Positions 1-7,800 of a stretch of 64,000 bases of DNA are shown here, piece after piece. The notes under the pieces are model-generated. The model did not search any database and had not been told where the DNA came from. It saw only the letters and a program-made list of their open reading frames with translations. This stretch comes from Bacteroidales bacterium. GTDB lineage: Bacteria; Bacteroidota; Bacteroidia; Bacteroidales; P3. The stretch spans positions 186,001 to 250,000 of the forward strand of contig JAGBJI010000002.1 in NCBI GenBank assembly GCA_017934545.1, read 5' to 3'. How positions within the stretch are numbered: the first letter of the stretch is position 1; each line of letters begins with the position of its first letter. A program made the translations under genes and the position numbers.

Positions 1-762
1 GTAGACCTTTGCCGTATGGCAGGATTGTATCCTGCTGGTGCTTTGATGGAGATAATGAACGACGATGGGACTATGGCACGGTTGCCTTATTTGCAGGAGT
101 TCGCAGCAAAACATAACCTGAAAATCATTTCAATTGAGGATTTGATTGCCTACCGTTTGGAACATGAAACCTTGATTGAGCGTCACGAAGAAGTGGATTT
201 CCCAACCAAGTGGGGACATTTTAAACTTATTGCTTATACACAGAGGAACAACGGCTTTACACACTTGGTTATCAAAAAAGGAGAGTGGGAAAAAGACGAA
301 CCGGTGTTGGTCAGAATACATTCATGTTGTGCTACGGGCGATATATTCGGCTCAATGCGTTGCGATTGCGGCGACCAACTGCACCAAGCCATGCAAACCA
401 TAGACCGTGAAGGCAAAGGAATGGTGGTTTATATGAATCAAGAAGGTCGTGGCATAGGTCTGGTTAACAAACTTCACGCTTACAAACTTCAGGACGAAGG
501 TATGGACACCGTTCAGGCCAATTTGGCGTTGGGATTCAAAGCCGACGAGAGAAATTACGGCATAGGAGCCCAGATATTGCGTGACATGAACGCTACGCGT
601 GTGCGTCTTATGACCAACAATCCTCTCAAACGCATAGGTTTGGAGGGGTTCGGTATCAAGTTAGTGGAGAGTGTTCCTATTGTAATAGAACCTAACGAGT
701 ACGATTTGCACTATCTTAAGACCAAAAAGGAAAAAATGGGGCATGAATTGCCGTTGGAATAA
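1..762 (+). CDS. ribBA: Bifunctional riboflavin synthesis protein RibBA, 5'-truncated by the window edge
   Basis: The reading frame is open from base 1, so this is the C-terminal 253 residues of a longer protein. The first ~65 residues ([26 protein letters not shown]) match the end of 3,4-dihydroxy-2-butanone-4-phosphate synthase. The rest is GTP cyclohydrolase II, with the zinc cysteines in [16 protein letters not shown] and the NQEGRGIGL substrate loop. Known role of the family: the first steps of both branches of riboflavin synthesis, from GTP and from ribulose-5-phosphate, in the cytoplasm. Both halves look intact as far as visible. An upstream start cannot be judged. Confidence 0.95.
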   Translation, partial: VDLCRMAGLYPAGALMEIMNDDGTMARLPYLQEFAAKHNLKIISIEDLIAYRLEHETLIERHEEVDFPTKWGHFKLIAYTQRNNGFTHLVIKKGEWEKDEPVLVRIHSCCATGDIFGSMRCDCGDQLHQAMQTIDREGKGMVVYMNQEGRGIGLVNKLHAYKLQDEGMDTVQANLALGFKADERNYGIGAQILRDMNATRVRLMTNNPLKRIGLEGFGIKLVESVPIVIEPNEYDLHYLKTKKEKMGHELPLE

Positions 763-801
763 AAATAAAGGAATATTCTTTGTAAATAAAAATAAAAGTA
801 T

Positions 802-809
802 TAAATTTG
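802..809 (+). promoter_or_regulatory. Bacteroidetes-type -7 promoter element for the zapB-like/zapA operon
   Basis: TAAATTTG fits the TAnnTTTG element of the Bacteroidetes primary sigma factor. A CTTTG lies about 20 bp upstream at 778-782. A second match, TAATTTTG, is at 828-835, only 5 nt before the GTG start, so it would give an almost leaderless mRNA. Confidence 0.6.
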
Positions 810-840
810 CAAACTGAATTTATGATATAATTTTGTTGTT

Positions 841-1140
841 GTGGAGCAAATAATTGAAATAACGGAATCAATTGAAAGGAATATAAAACGGTTGGTATCT
901 GAAAAAAAATCACTTGAAACTGAATTAAGCGGTTGTTTGGTGAAGATTGATTATTTGCAAAATCAAATAACAGAATTGGAAAGAGAAAACAGAGAATTGA
1001 AATTAACACAAAATACGGATAACTTAACAAACATTATAAACAACCATTCAGACATTGCTGAAAGTAAACTTATAATAAACGGTTTATTGGACATAATAAA
1101 CAAAAGTATTTCAATAATCAAAGACAGGCAAAATGGATAA
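841..1140 (+). CDS. Short coiled-coil protein upstream of ZapA (ZapB-like)
   Basis: The protein has 99 residues starting at a GTG. Residues ~10-60 form a continuous heptad-like stretch rich in Glu, Lys, Leu and Ile (ITELERENRELKL), as in small division coiled-coil proteins. Its 3' end overlaps zapA by 8 nt, so the two are almost certainly co-transcribed and translationally coupled. A role with ZapA at the FtsZ ring is inferred from position and shape only; I see no diagnostic ZapB motif. No ATG precedes the coiled coil, which supports the GTG start. Confidence 0.7.
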   Translation: MEQIIEITESIERNIKRLVSEKKSLETELSGCLVKIDYLQNQITELERENRELKLTQNTDNLTNIINNHSDIAESKLIINGLLDIINKSISIIKDRQNG

Positions 1141-1447
1141 CGATGCCATAACAGTGAAAATAGATATATTGCAACGCCCTTATACTGTTAAAGTATTGAG
1201 GCAGGACGAAGATATTTTCCGCAAGGCAGGCGTTTCCATAGAGGAATCAATACAAAGATATGCAGCCAAAGGTACGTTGTACCGGGATAATCAGGATTTA
1301 TTGGCGATGGCTTTACTTGAAAGTACTGTAGTAGCACTGAAAAACCGAAGAAAAACTGACGGACAAACGGACGCTTATGAAATTTTGGACAGATTGAAAA
1401 GTATTGATGGGTATATTTCGGCCAATATAGAGCGTAATATTGGTTGA
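1133..1447 (+). CDS. zapA: Cell division protein ZapA
   Basis: A 104-residue protein with the ZapA layout. An N-terminal beta-rich head (ITVKIDILQRPYTVKV) is followed by an alpha-helical dimerisation region that includes the conserved QDLLAMALLESTV stretch. ZapA binds FtsZ filaments and bundles them at midcell. It is followed directly by the structured RNA at 1487-1696, an arrangement known from zapA-ssrS in other bacteria. It overlaps the coiled-coil gene upstream, so both are probably translated from one mRNA. Confidence 0.88.
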   Translation: MDNDAITVKIDILQRPYTVKVLRQDEDIFRKAGVSIEESIQRYAAKGTLYRDNQDLLAMALLESTVVALKNRRKTDGQTDAYEILDRLKSIDGYISANIERNIG

Positions 1448-1486
1448 TGGAAACTAAAGACAGTTTTTTGAAATAACGTAAGGATA

Positions 1487-1696
1487 AGACTGCATCTGTT
1501 TTTAGGACAGCAGTTCGCAAACTCAACAGTTTTAAAGACGGAAACAGGTGCAATTGACGGCTAAAGCAGGCCCCAATTTACATGAATTGTAAATCTTGGT
1601 AACACAAGCGGCGGAAGCTTGATACCGTTTAAAACCTAAATCATGCATATAGGAGTTTTGCAGATACTCCGGTAGTTCTAATCGGGTGCGGTCTTT
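1487..1696 (+). ncRNA. ssrS: Probable 6S RNA (SsrS)
   Basis: The 327-bp gap between zapA and rny has no ORF but folds as one long hairpin. AAGACUGCAUC at 1487-1497 pairs with GGGUGCGGUCUU at 1684-1695 (five Watson-Crick pairs, then G-U and GCA/UGC). An apical hairpin with ATTTAC/GTAAAT arms lies near 1575-1593. Length near 210 nt, a closed terminal stem and the position right after zapA all fit 6S RNA, the RNA polymerase-sigma70 decoy. The central bubble was not modelled. A covariance search would settle it. Confidence 0.7.
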
Positions 1697-1774
1697 ATTG
1701 TTTTTATAATTGAATACGATAAAACGTTTTATGGTTTACTGGCGGCAAATGCTGGATAAAGATAAAACAAAGTC

Positions 1775-3316
1775 ATGAGTATATTAATTAATGTCATTAT
1801 CGCAGCAATCGGATTTGCACTTGGAATGTGGATTGCTGCCACAAAAATGCGGTCAACTCTTGTTAAAAAGAGTCAAGACCTTGTAAAAGAAGCCGAAGAT
1901 AAAGCAGAAATCATCAAAAAAGAGAAGCTTTTGCAGGCTAAAGAGAAGTTCTTGCAGATGAAATCCGACAATGAAAAGGAATGCAGGGAAAGAACAAACA
2001 AAGTAGCACAGAACGAACAAAAGTTAAGACAGAAAGAGCAGGCTTTTAATAAGGAAGTAGAAGAACTGAAGAAGAAAAGCGTTGAGTTTAACAACGCAAA
2101 AGAAGCCTTGAAAAAGCAGGCTGACAAACTTGTGTTGCGTCAACAGGAAGTTGAAAAGGCATACCAAGAAAGTGTAACCAAGTTGGAACAGATAGCAGGT
2201 CTGTCTGCACAGGAAGCAAAAGCTCAATTGATTGAAACACTTACCGAAGAAGCCAAATCGGATGCTATGGGTAAGGTGATGGAAATCGTTGAAGAAGCCA
2301 AGATGACGGCAAATCAACAGGCAAAAAAAATCGTTATAGAATCCATTCAACGTACGGCTGCCGAAACGGCAATAGAAAACACTGTATCGGTATTTAATTT
2401 GGAAAACGAAGAAGTAAAAGGCCGTATCATAGGACGTGAAGGCAGAAACATACGTACGCTTGAAAATCTGACGGGTGTAGAAATCATTATAGACGATTCA
2501 CCTGACGCTATATTGTTGTCATGCTTTGACCCGATAAGAAGGGAGATAGCCCGTTTGTCATTGCATAAACTTGTTACCGACGGCCGTATACATCCTGCAA
2601 GAATAGAAGAAGTTGTAGCCAAAACCAAGAAACAGGTTGAGCAGGAGGTGATGGAAACAGGTAAGAGGGCATGTATAGATTTGGGAATAGTAAATCTTCA
2701 CCACGAATTGGTACGTATGGTCGGCAAGATGAAGTACCGTTCGTCTTACGGTCAGAATTTGTTGCAACACTCACGCGAAGTAGCCAATCTTTGTGCCACA
2801 ATGGCGGCTGAATTGGGCTTGAATCCGAAGATAGCAAAGCGTGCGGGATTGTTGCATGATATAGGCAAAGTGCCTGATGATGAACCTGAACTTCCACATG
2901 CAATACACGGAATGAAATTGGCAGAAAAATTCAAGGAAAAACCTGAAGTCTGCAATGCCATAGGGGCGCATCACGACGAAATGGAGATGACTAGTTTGTA
3001 TGCACCTATCGTTCAGGTGTGCGATGCTATCTCCGGAGCCCGTCCGGGTGCAAGACGCGAAGTTGTGGAGGCGTATATCAACAGGTTGAATAAGTTGGAA
3101 GAGATGGCAATGAGTTACAACGGAGTTGTAAAAACTTATGCCATCCAAGCAGGACGAGAGTTGAGGGTGATAGTTGCGGCTGATAAAATATCGGATACCG
3201 AAGCTACCCAACTTTCTTTGGATTTGAGCAAAAAGATACAGACGGAAATGGTATTCCCGGGTATGATAAAAGTAACTGTTATCAGGGAAACCAGAGCTGT
3301 AAACTATGCAAAATAA
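1775..3316 (+). CDS. rny: Ribonuclease Y
   Basis: 513 residues, the usual length. Residues ~1-22 form a membrane anchor ([18 protein letters not shown]), followed by a long charged coiled coil to ~190. A KH domain carries [15 protein letters not shown] near 215-230. An HD domain carries the metal motif LLHDIGK near 360 and the HHDE histidines near 395. RNase Y is an endonuclease that starts mRNA decay, anchored on the inner face of the membrane. A terminator hairpin follows the stop codon. Confidence 0.96.
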   Translation: MSILINVIIAAIGFALGMWIAATKMRSTLVKKSQDLVKEAEDKAEIIKKEKLLQAKEKFLQMKSDNEKECRERTNKVAQNEQKLRQKEQAFNKEVEELKKKSVEFNNAKEALKKQADKLVLRQQEVEKAYQESVTKLEQIAGLSAQEAKAQLIETLTEEAKSDAMGKVMEIVEEAKMTANQQAKKIVIESIQRTAAETAIENTVSVFNLENEEVKGRIIGREGRNIRTLENLTGVEIIIDDSPDAILLSCFDPIRREIARLSLHKLVTDGRIHPARIEEVVAKTKKQVEQEVMETGKRACIDLGIVNLHHELVRMVGKMKYRSSYGQNLLQHSREVANLCATMAAELGLNPKIAKRAGLLHDIGKVPDDEPELPHAIHGMKLAEKFKEKPEVCNAIGAHHDEMEMTSLYAPIVQVCDAISGARPGARREVVEAYINRLNKLEEMAMSYNGVVKTYAIQAGRELRVIVAADKISDTEATQLSLDLSKKIQTEMVFPGMIKVTVIRETRAVNYAK

Positions 3317-3337
3317 ATTTTTCTTGATATATTCCAT

Positions 3338-3375
3338 GAGATACCAGCCGGGAGGTGTAGGTATCTCTTTTTTTT
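3338..3375 (+). terminator. Rho-independent terminator after rny
   Basis: GAGATACC at 3338-3345 pairs with GGTATCTC at 3360-3367 and is followed by a run of eight T. The glycosyltransferase gene starts 13 bp further on. Confidence 0.85.
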
Positions 3376-3388
3376 ATCTTGTAGGATT

Positions 3389-4891
3389 ATGAACAGAATA
3401 AAACAATATTACACAAAAAATCCTCTGACGGTGATTCTGGCGGTTGCATTTATAGCAAGACTTGTCAGCGTATTGTTTGCAAGAGGATACGGCATGCACG
3501 ACGACCATTTTCTTATCATTGAAACCTCACGGTCGTGGGCAAGCGGATTTGATTTTCAGGGTTGGTTGGGCGACAGTCCGCAGGGACACAGCTTTACTTA
3601 CCCTTTGCTGATGTACGTACTGTTTAAATGCCTTATGTTTTTAGGTATTGAAAACCTTGACGTGCAGATGTATTTTGTCAGATTGATACATGCCTTGTTG
3701 TCATTGTTGACAATACTGTTTTCGTACCGCATAGTAATGCGGACAAGCAACGATAAACGCCAGGCAAACATAACTGGGTGGATACTTGCGGTGCTTTGGT
3801 GTATGCCGTGGTTGAGCGTAAGAAATTTGGTTGAGATGGTATGTATGCCGTTTATGGTTTGGGCTACATGGATATACGTCCGAAACGAAAATCCCCGCAC
3901 AAAAGATTTGATATACAGTGCCGTACTGACCGCCGTTGCCTTTGCATTCAGGTTTCAGGTCATCTTTTTTATCGGCGGTATGGGGTTGTCGATGTTGATT
4001 CATAAACAATGGAAAAATGCAGTCGTTTGGACTGTGTCACTGTTGGTTATGTTCAGCCTTACACAACTCTCCGACGTGTTTATATGGCACAAACCTTTCG
4101 CCGAAATGCAACAATACGTCCTGTACAATTTCTTCCATTCGGGGCAATACCCGCAAGGCGGATTTTTCAAATATTTCGGCGTCTTGGCAGGAGTGTTGCT
4201 TCCTCCCGTAAGCATAATGCTTTTGTTCGGATTCTTTTATAATTGGAAGAAATTGTATTTGTTTTTGCCTTCGTTTTGCTTTTTGTTGTTCCACAGCATA
4301 TTTCCTAATAAACAGGAAAGGTTTATATTTCCTATAATACCCTTTGTTGTCATGTTGGGAGTGATGGGTTGCAGGGATTTTTTGATAACTCACCCGTTGA
4401 ATGTCAAATGGCGTAAGGCGGTAAAGGTATGTGTGGTAATATCGTTGGTGTTAAACTTCGTTTTGTTAGTACCCGTGACGGTTCATTATTCCAAAAAATC
4501 ACGCGTGGAAAGCATGGCGTATATGGCACACTACCGTCCGAATGTGAAAAGTTTTATTTACGAGGATACGCCTAACGAAGATTTTGAGCGTATGCCGCGA
4601 ATCTATACTTTGCAAAATTGCACGCAGATAAACGTTATGACAAAAGATTCGTGCCAAGCGGACACAAACGTTGCTTTCGTCTTGTTTGCCGACGGCGTGA
4701 ACTTGAATGAAAGGGTTGCAAATATGAAAAAATATTACCCAGAGTTGCAATACGATACTGTCTTTAAGCCGAGTTTTATTGATGCGTTGATGCGAAAGAT
4801 TAACCGTCACAACAGAAACTATTCATATTTTGTTTACCGCAACGGCGAAGTACAACCGTATCAGCCCCGTCAGAACGCACCAAAGCCTTAA
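3389..4891 (+). CDS. GT-C fold membrane glycosyltransferase, GT22/mannosyltransferase-like
   Basis: 500 residues with about ten hydrophobic segments. An acidic loop after the first membrane helix (YGMHDDHF) is the usual GT-C catalytic Asp site. The late-loop motif HSIFPNKQERFIFP resembles the HKExRF motif of Alg9/PIG-B type (GT22) mannosyltransferases. The enzyme would transfer sugar from a polyprenyl-phosphate donor on the periplasmic side of the inner membrane. Donor and acceptor cannot be read from the sequence. It ends in an RQNAPKP tail, just inside the phased repeat array that follows. Confidence 0.75.
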   Translation: MNRIKQYYTKNPLTVILAVAFIARLVSVLFARGYGMHDDHFLIIETSRSWASGFDFQGWLGDSPQGHSFTYPLLMYVLFKCLMFLGIENLDVQMYFVRLIHALLSLLTILFSYRIVMRTSNDKRQANITGWILAVLWCMPWLSVRNLVEMVCMPFMVWATWIYVRNENPRTKDLIYSAVLTAVAFAFRFQVIFFIGGMGLSMLIHKQWKNAVVWTVSLLVMFSLTQLSDVFIWHKPFAEMQQYVLYNFFHSGQYPQGGFFKYFGVLAGVLLPPVSIMLLFGFFYNWKKLYLFLPSFCFLLFHSIFPNKQERFIFPIIPFVVMLGVMGCRDFLITHPLNVKWRKAVKVCVVISLVLNFVLLVPVTVHYSKKSRVESMAYMAHYRPNVKSFIYEDTPNEDFERMPRIYTLQNCTQINVMTKDSCQADTNVAFVLFADGVNLNERVANMKKYYPELQYDTVFKPSFIDALMRKINRHNRNYSYFVYRNGEVQPYQPRQNAPKP

Positions 4892-5057
4892 GGCTTTTCG
4901 TTTCCGCCCTTTGCGAAAGTAATTGCAAAAAAATCACATTTTTTGCCTCAAAAAAATAGGTTTTTTCAGTAAAAAAATGTGATTTTTTTGCTTTTCTTTT
5001 CAGAAGGGGCGGCGGCAATGCCGCAAAAGGCAAAAATCTTTTGCTAAAGGGCGGAAA
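4863..5057. repeat. Phased dyad array, family B copy 1
   Basis: Core words AAAAAAATCACATTTTTT, AAAAAAATAGGTTTTTT and AAAAAAATGTGATTTTTTT are centred at 4936, 4958.5 and 4980 (22-bp steps). GCC words are centred at 4865, 4886 and 4907, and GGC words near 5009, 5030 and 5051 (21-bp steps), mirror-symmetric about 4958. The TTTCCGCCCTTTGC end at 4901 is matched by GCTAAAGGGCGGAAA. The array lies between two convergent genes and its left end runs into the last codons of the glycosyltransferase. Confidence 0.8.
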
Positions 5058-5079
5058 ATTATTTGGAATTTACTGTCGG

Positions 5080-7419
5080 TTAGTTGTCGGAATGGAAATA
5101 GTTTTTCTCCATCAATTTGTATATCACGTTCTTATCGCCTATAACCCATACGGTATCGTTTTGGCAGAACTTCATCTGCGACGACGGATTGATGATAGGA
5201 GTGTCGTTGCGTTCAATAGCTATGACCATACATTTGTCTTTCATAAGCGTGGAATCAATAAGCGATTTGCCAATCCAATCGCTGCCGCTTTCAATCTGAA
5301 AGGTCAGACAGTGCAACAGTGAAGAGGCGTTGTTTTTTTGTTCAACGTTGAAATCGTTCAGCGTTTTTATTGCCGTGTAATCCAAACTTACGCTGTCGTC
5401 GTCCATATCCAACCGCCTGAGCGAACCTAACGTGCCGAGCATGTAAAGAATGTCGCCGCCGGAAAGCGAAAAATCGCCGTCAGGCAGGCTGTACTCACGG
5501 CCGTCTGTGCGTTTGACAGAGATTACCAACACATTGTATTCTTTTCTGAAGTCCAACTGTTTCAAACTTTTGCCGTTCAGCTTACCGTTTTCCGTTACCA
5601 GATATTCAGCCAAGTACATGTTGGAATCTATCCAATGCAGGTTGTCCAATTCGTTCAGCTTGCTTTTCGTCTTCTTGCTCTGTTCCACTATTTGGCGTGC
5701 GTTGAAGTTTTTGACAAACCGTGATTCTATCCTCCAATTGTAACGCAACAGCCGTTTGCTGTTGAATATCAAGGCAAAAAAGACTATTGCCGCTATGACG
5801 TCAACCCATGACGGAACGTGGGAATACTTGGTTATCACCATGAATGCGAAAAATATTGCCGCCACGTAACGCAATGTGGTGAAAAAGGAGAGAATGAATC
5901 GGTTGTTTGTGCTGTCGGTGTAAAGGGTGAGATACAAGTACGCCTGCTTTCCTGTATTGTGTATCATACCGCGAAGAATGGGAGCCATAACTACCAGAGT
6001 TGCGGCGGCAAATACCAGACGCATTGCCGTAGAGTGACGGCTTGCATCTGTCAACGGCAGCAACATATTGAAACTTATAAGCAACAATGCAATACATATA
6101 ATACTGTACAGAGCCAAGCGTGAAAAATAGGATTTAATGTATTGGCTCCAATCGGATTTTTGACATTCGGTTTTGTCCAAGGAGTGTTCCGTTGCGGTGG
6201 ATTCTGAATTTCTTGCGTCGTAAAGCCGTTTGTGTTTTTCGTAAGGCAGAAGTACCGAAACCAAGTTATAAACGGGTTCGCCCAAGCGTATACTGTACGG
6301 CGTGATGAATGTAGTCAGCACGCTCACTGCTATTGCTACGGGATAGACTTGCGGAGATATCAGCCCCAAAGCAATACCCGTTTGGGCAACTATAAAAGAA
6401 AATTCACCCATCTGCGACATTGAGAATCCCGCACGTATACTTGTTTCAAGGTTTTCGCCAGCCAATCGGACGCCTACTATATAGAAAAACGTCTTGCATA
6501 CAATAGGAATCAGCGATATAATAAGTATGGTTTTGATGTTTGAAGCCAAAACGGCAGGGTCTACCATCATGCCGACGGAAACGAAAAATATCATTCCGAA
6601 GAAATCTTTGAGCGGAGCAACAACCCTTGATATGCGTTCCTGGTCAAGAGTTTCCGCCAATATACTGCCCATCACAAATGCTCCGAGTGCAGAAGAAAAA
6701 CCTACTTTGACAGACAGCATGACCATAGCCAAGCATAATCCGACGGCTATCAGAAGCAATATCTCGTCATTTAGATGCCGTTTGGTTTTGTTCAGAAACG
6801 TAGGTATCAAAAATATACCTACAACTATCCAAATGACTATAAAGAATATCAGACGCACCAAAACCGCCGCCAGTTGCATGCCCGAAAACTGTGCGGAGGC
6901 TGCAAAGGTGGACAGGATTACCATTACCAAGATTGCAAACAGGTCGTCAAAAATCAGAATGCCGAAAACTATCTGGGCAAACTTTTCTTTGCTGTATCCC
7001 ATGTCGGTTAAGGATTTGACAATCATAGCCGTGGAAGACATAACCAGCATTGCACCCAAAAGAATACTGTCCGCAGGATTCCACCCCAAGAGTTTGCCTG
7101 CAAAAAATCCCGTCAGACCCAAGGCAATGATGACAAAGCCGATGGCTTTTGAGCCTATCTTGCCGATAGTGAACAGTTTTTTGAACGAGAAATCCAATCC
7201 CATTCCGAACAAGAGGAATATCACGCCGATGTCAGCCCAAGTGGATATATTTTCCTGCTGCACTGTTTGGAACAAATGAAAATGCGGGCCTGCAATAAAG
7301 CCCGCTATTATATAGCCAAGTACAACTGGTTGTTTCAACCACTTGCATATCAACGCAAACAAAGACCCTAAAATAACAATAACACCTAAATCGGTAATCA
7401 AAGACGGAAGTGAATCCAT
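5080..7419 (-). CDS. CPA2-type monovalent cation:proton antiporter with two TrkA-C domains
   Basis: 779 residues from the ATG at 7419. That start places the first membrane helix (LPSLITDLGVIVILGSLFALI) at the N-terminus; a longer frame to 7620 would run into the repeat array. Residues ~1-390 form the Na+/H+ exchanger domain with about twelve helices, including the GFSSALGAFVMGSILAET segment. A second hydrophobic block follows. Two cytoplasmic ligand-binding modules are at about 610-690 and 705-775 (FSLSGGDILYMLG; FCQNDTVWVIGD). It exchanges K+ or Na+ for protons at the inner membrane. The ion preference is not readable. Confidence 0.88.
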   Translation of the reverse strand: MDSLPSLITDLGVIVILGSLFALICKWLKQPVVLGYIIAGFIAGPHFHLFQTVQQENISTWADIGVIFLLFGMGLDFSFKKLFTIGKIGSKAIGFVIIALGLTGFFAGKLLGWNPADSILLGAMLVMSSTAMIVKSLTDMGYSKEKFAQIVFGILIFDDLFAILVMVILSTFAASAQFSGMQLAAVLVRLIFFIVIWIVVGIFLIPTFLNKTKRHLNDEILLLIAVGLCLAMVMLSVKVGFSSALGAFVMGSILAETLDQERISRVVAPLKDFFGMIFFVSVGMMVDPAVLASNIKTILIISLIPIVCKTFFYIVGVRLAGENLETSIRAGFSMSQMGEFSFIVAQTGIALGLISPQVYPVAIAVSVLTTFITPYSIRLGEPVYNLVSVLLPYEKHKRLYDARNSESTATEHSLDKTECQKSDWSQYIKSYFSRLALYSIICIALLLISFNMLLPLTDASRHSTAMRLVFAAATLVVMAPILRGMIHNTGKQAYLYLTLYTDSTNNRFILSFFTTLRYVAAIFFAFMVITKYSHVPSWVDVIAAIVFFALIFNSKRLLRYNWRIESRFVKNFNARQIVEQSKKTKSKLNELDNLHWIDSNMYLAEYLVTENGKLNGKSLKQLDFRKEYNVLVISVKRTDGREYSLPDGDFSLSGGDILYMLGTLGSLRRLDMDDDSVSLDYTAIKTLNDFNVEQKNNASSLLHCLTFQIESGSDWIGKSLIDSTLMKDKCMVIAIERNDTPIINPSSQMKFCQNDTVWVIGDKNVIYKLMEKNYFHSDN

Positions 7420-7447
7420 AATTTCTTTATTTTTTGTGAGGATTTTG

Positions 7448-7455
7448 CAAAGATA
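7448..7455 (-). promoter_or_regulatory. -7 promoter element for the antiporter
   Basis: On the minus strand the sequence reads TATCTTTG, a match to TAnnTTTG, 28 nt before the ATG at 7419. It supports that start over the longer open frame. Confidence 0.6.
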
Positions 7456-7587
7456 ATGAAATTTTTTCACAATCAGGGAGTTTTCAGCGTCGTTTGCCCG
7501 AATTGTTGAGTTTTTGTTGAATAAAGCAAACGGCATGTTTCGTCCTTTAAACATACATTTAAAAATTCTGTATGCTATTAAAAAACC

Positions 7588-7781
7588 GCCCTTTGACAAA
7601 AAACCGTTGCCTAACGGCAAACAATTTCCGCCCTTTGCGAAAGTAATCGCAAAAAAATCACATTTTTTGCCTCAAAAAAATAGGTTTTTTCAGTAAAAAA
7701 ATGTGATTTTTTTGAATTGTATTCAGAAGGGGCAAAAATAAAATCCGCAAAGGCGGATTTTTTATCACAAAGGGCGGCGGT
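7588..7781. repeat. Phased dyad array, family B copy 2
   Basis: GCC words are centred at 7589, 7610 and 7631 and GGC words at about 7732, 7753 and 7774, all 21 bp apart. They flank core words with TCACA (7660), TAGG (7682.5) and TGTGA (about 7704). The ends TTTCCGCCCTTTGCG and CAAAGGGCGG are inverted copies. It fills most of the 381-bp gap between the antiporter start and the mutS2 stop. No gene is visible in this gap. Confidence 0.8.
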
Positions 7782-7800
7782 AAAAGGCAAAAACAATGGT

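Noticed and set aside
4901-5057. Family B arrays as simple rho-independent terminators
   Set aside because: They have inverted GC arms and T-runs, but several lie upstream of genes or between divergent genes (12.0 kb), and each has three internal A/T words. Some may still terminate transcription.
6494-7279. 261-residue plus-strand ORF inside the antiporter gene
   Set aside because: Antisense shadow of a clear membrane protein; no family features and no promoter.
7420-7620. Longer antiporter start at 7620
   Set aside because: The 67 extra residues are translated from the repeat array and cross the predicted promoter at 7448-7455.
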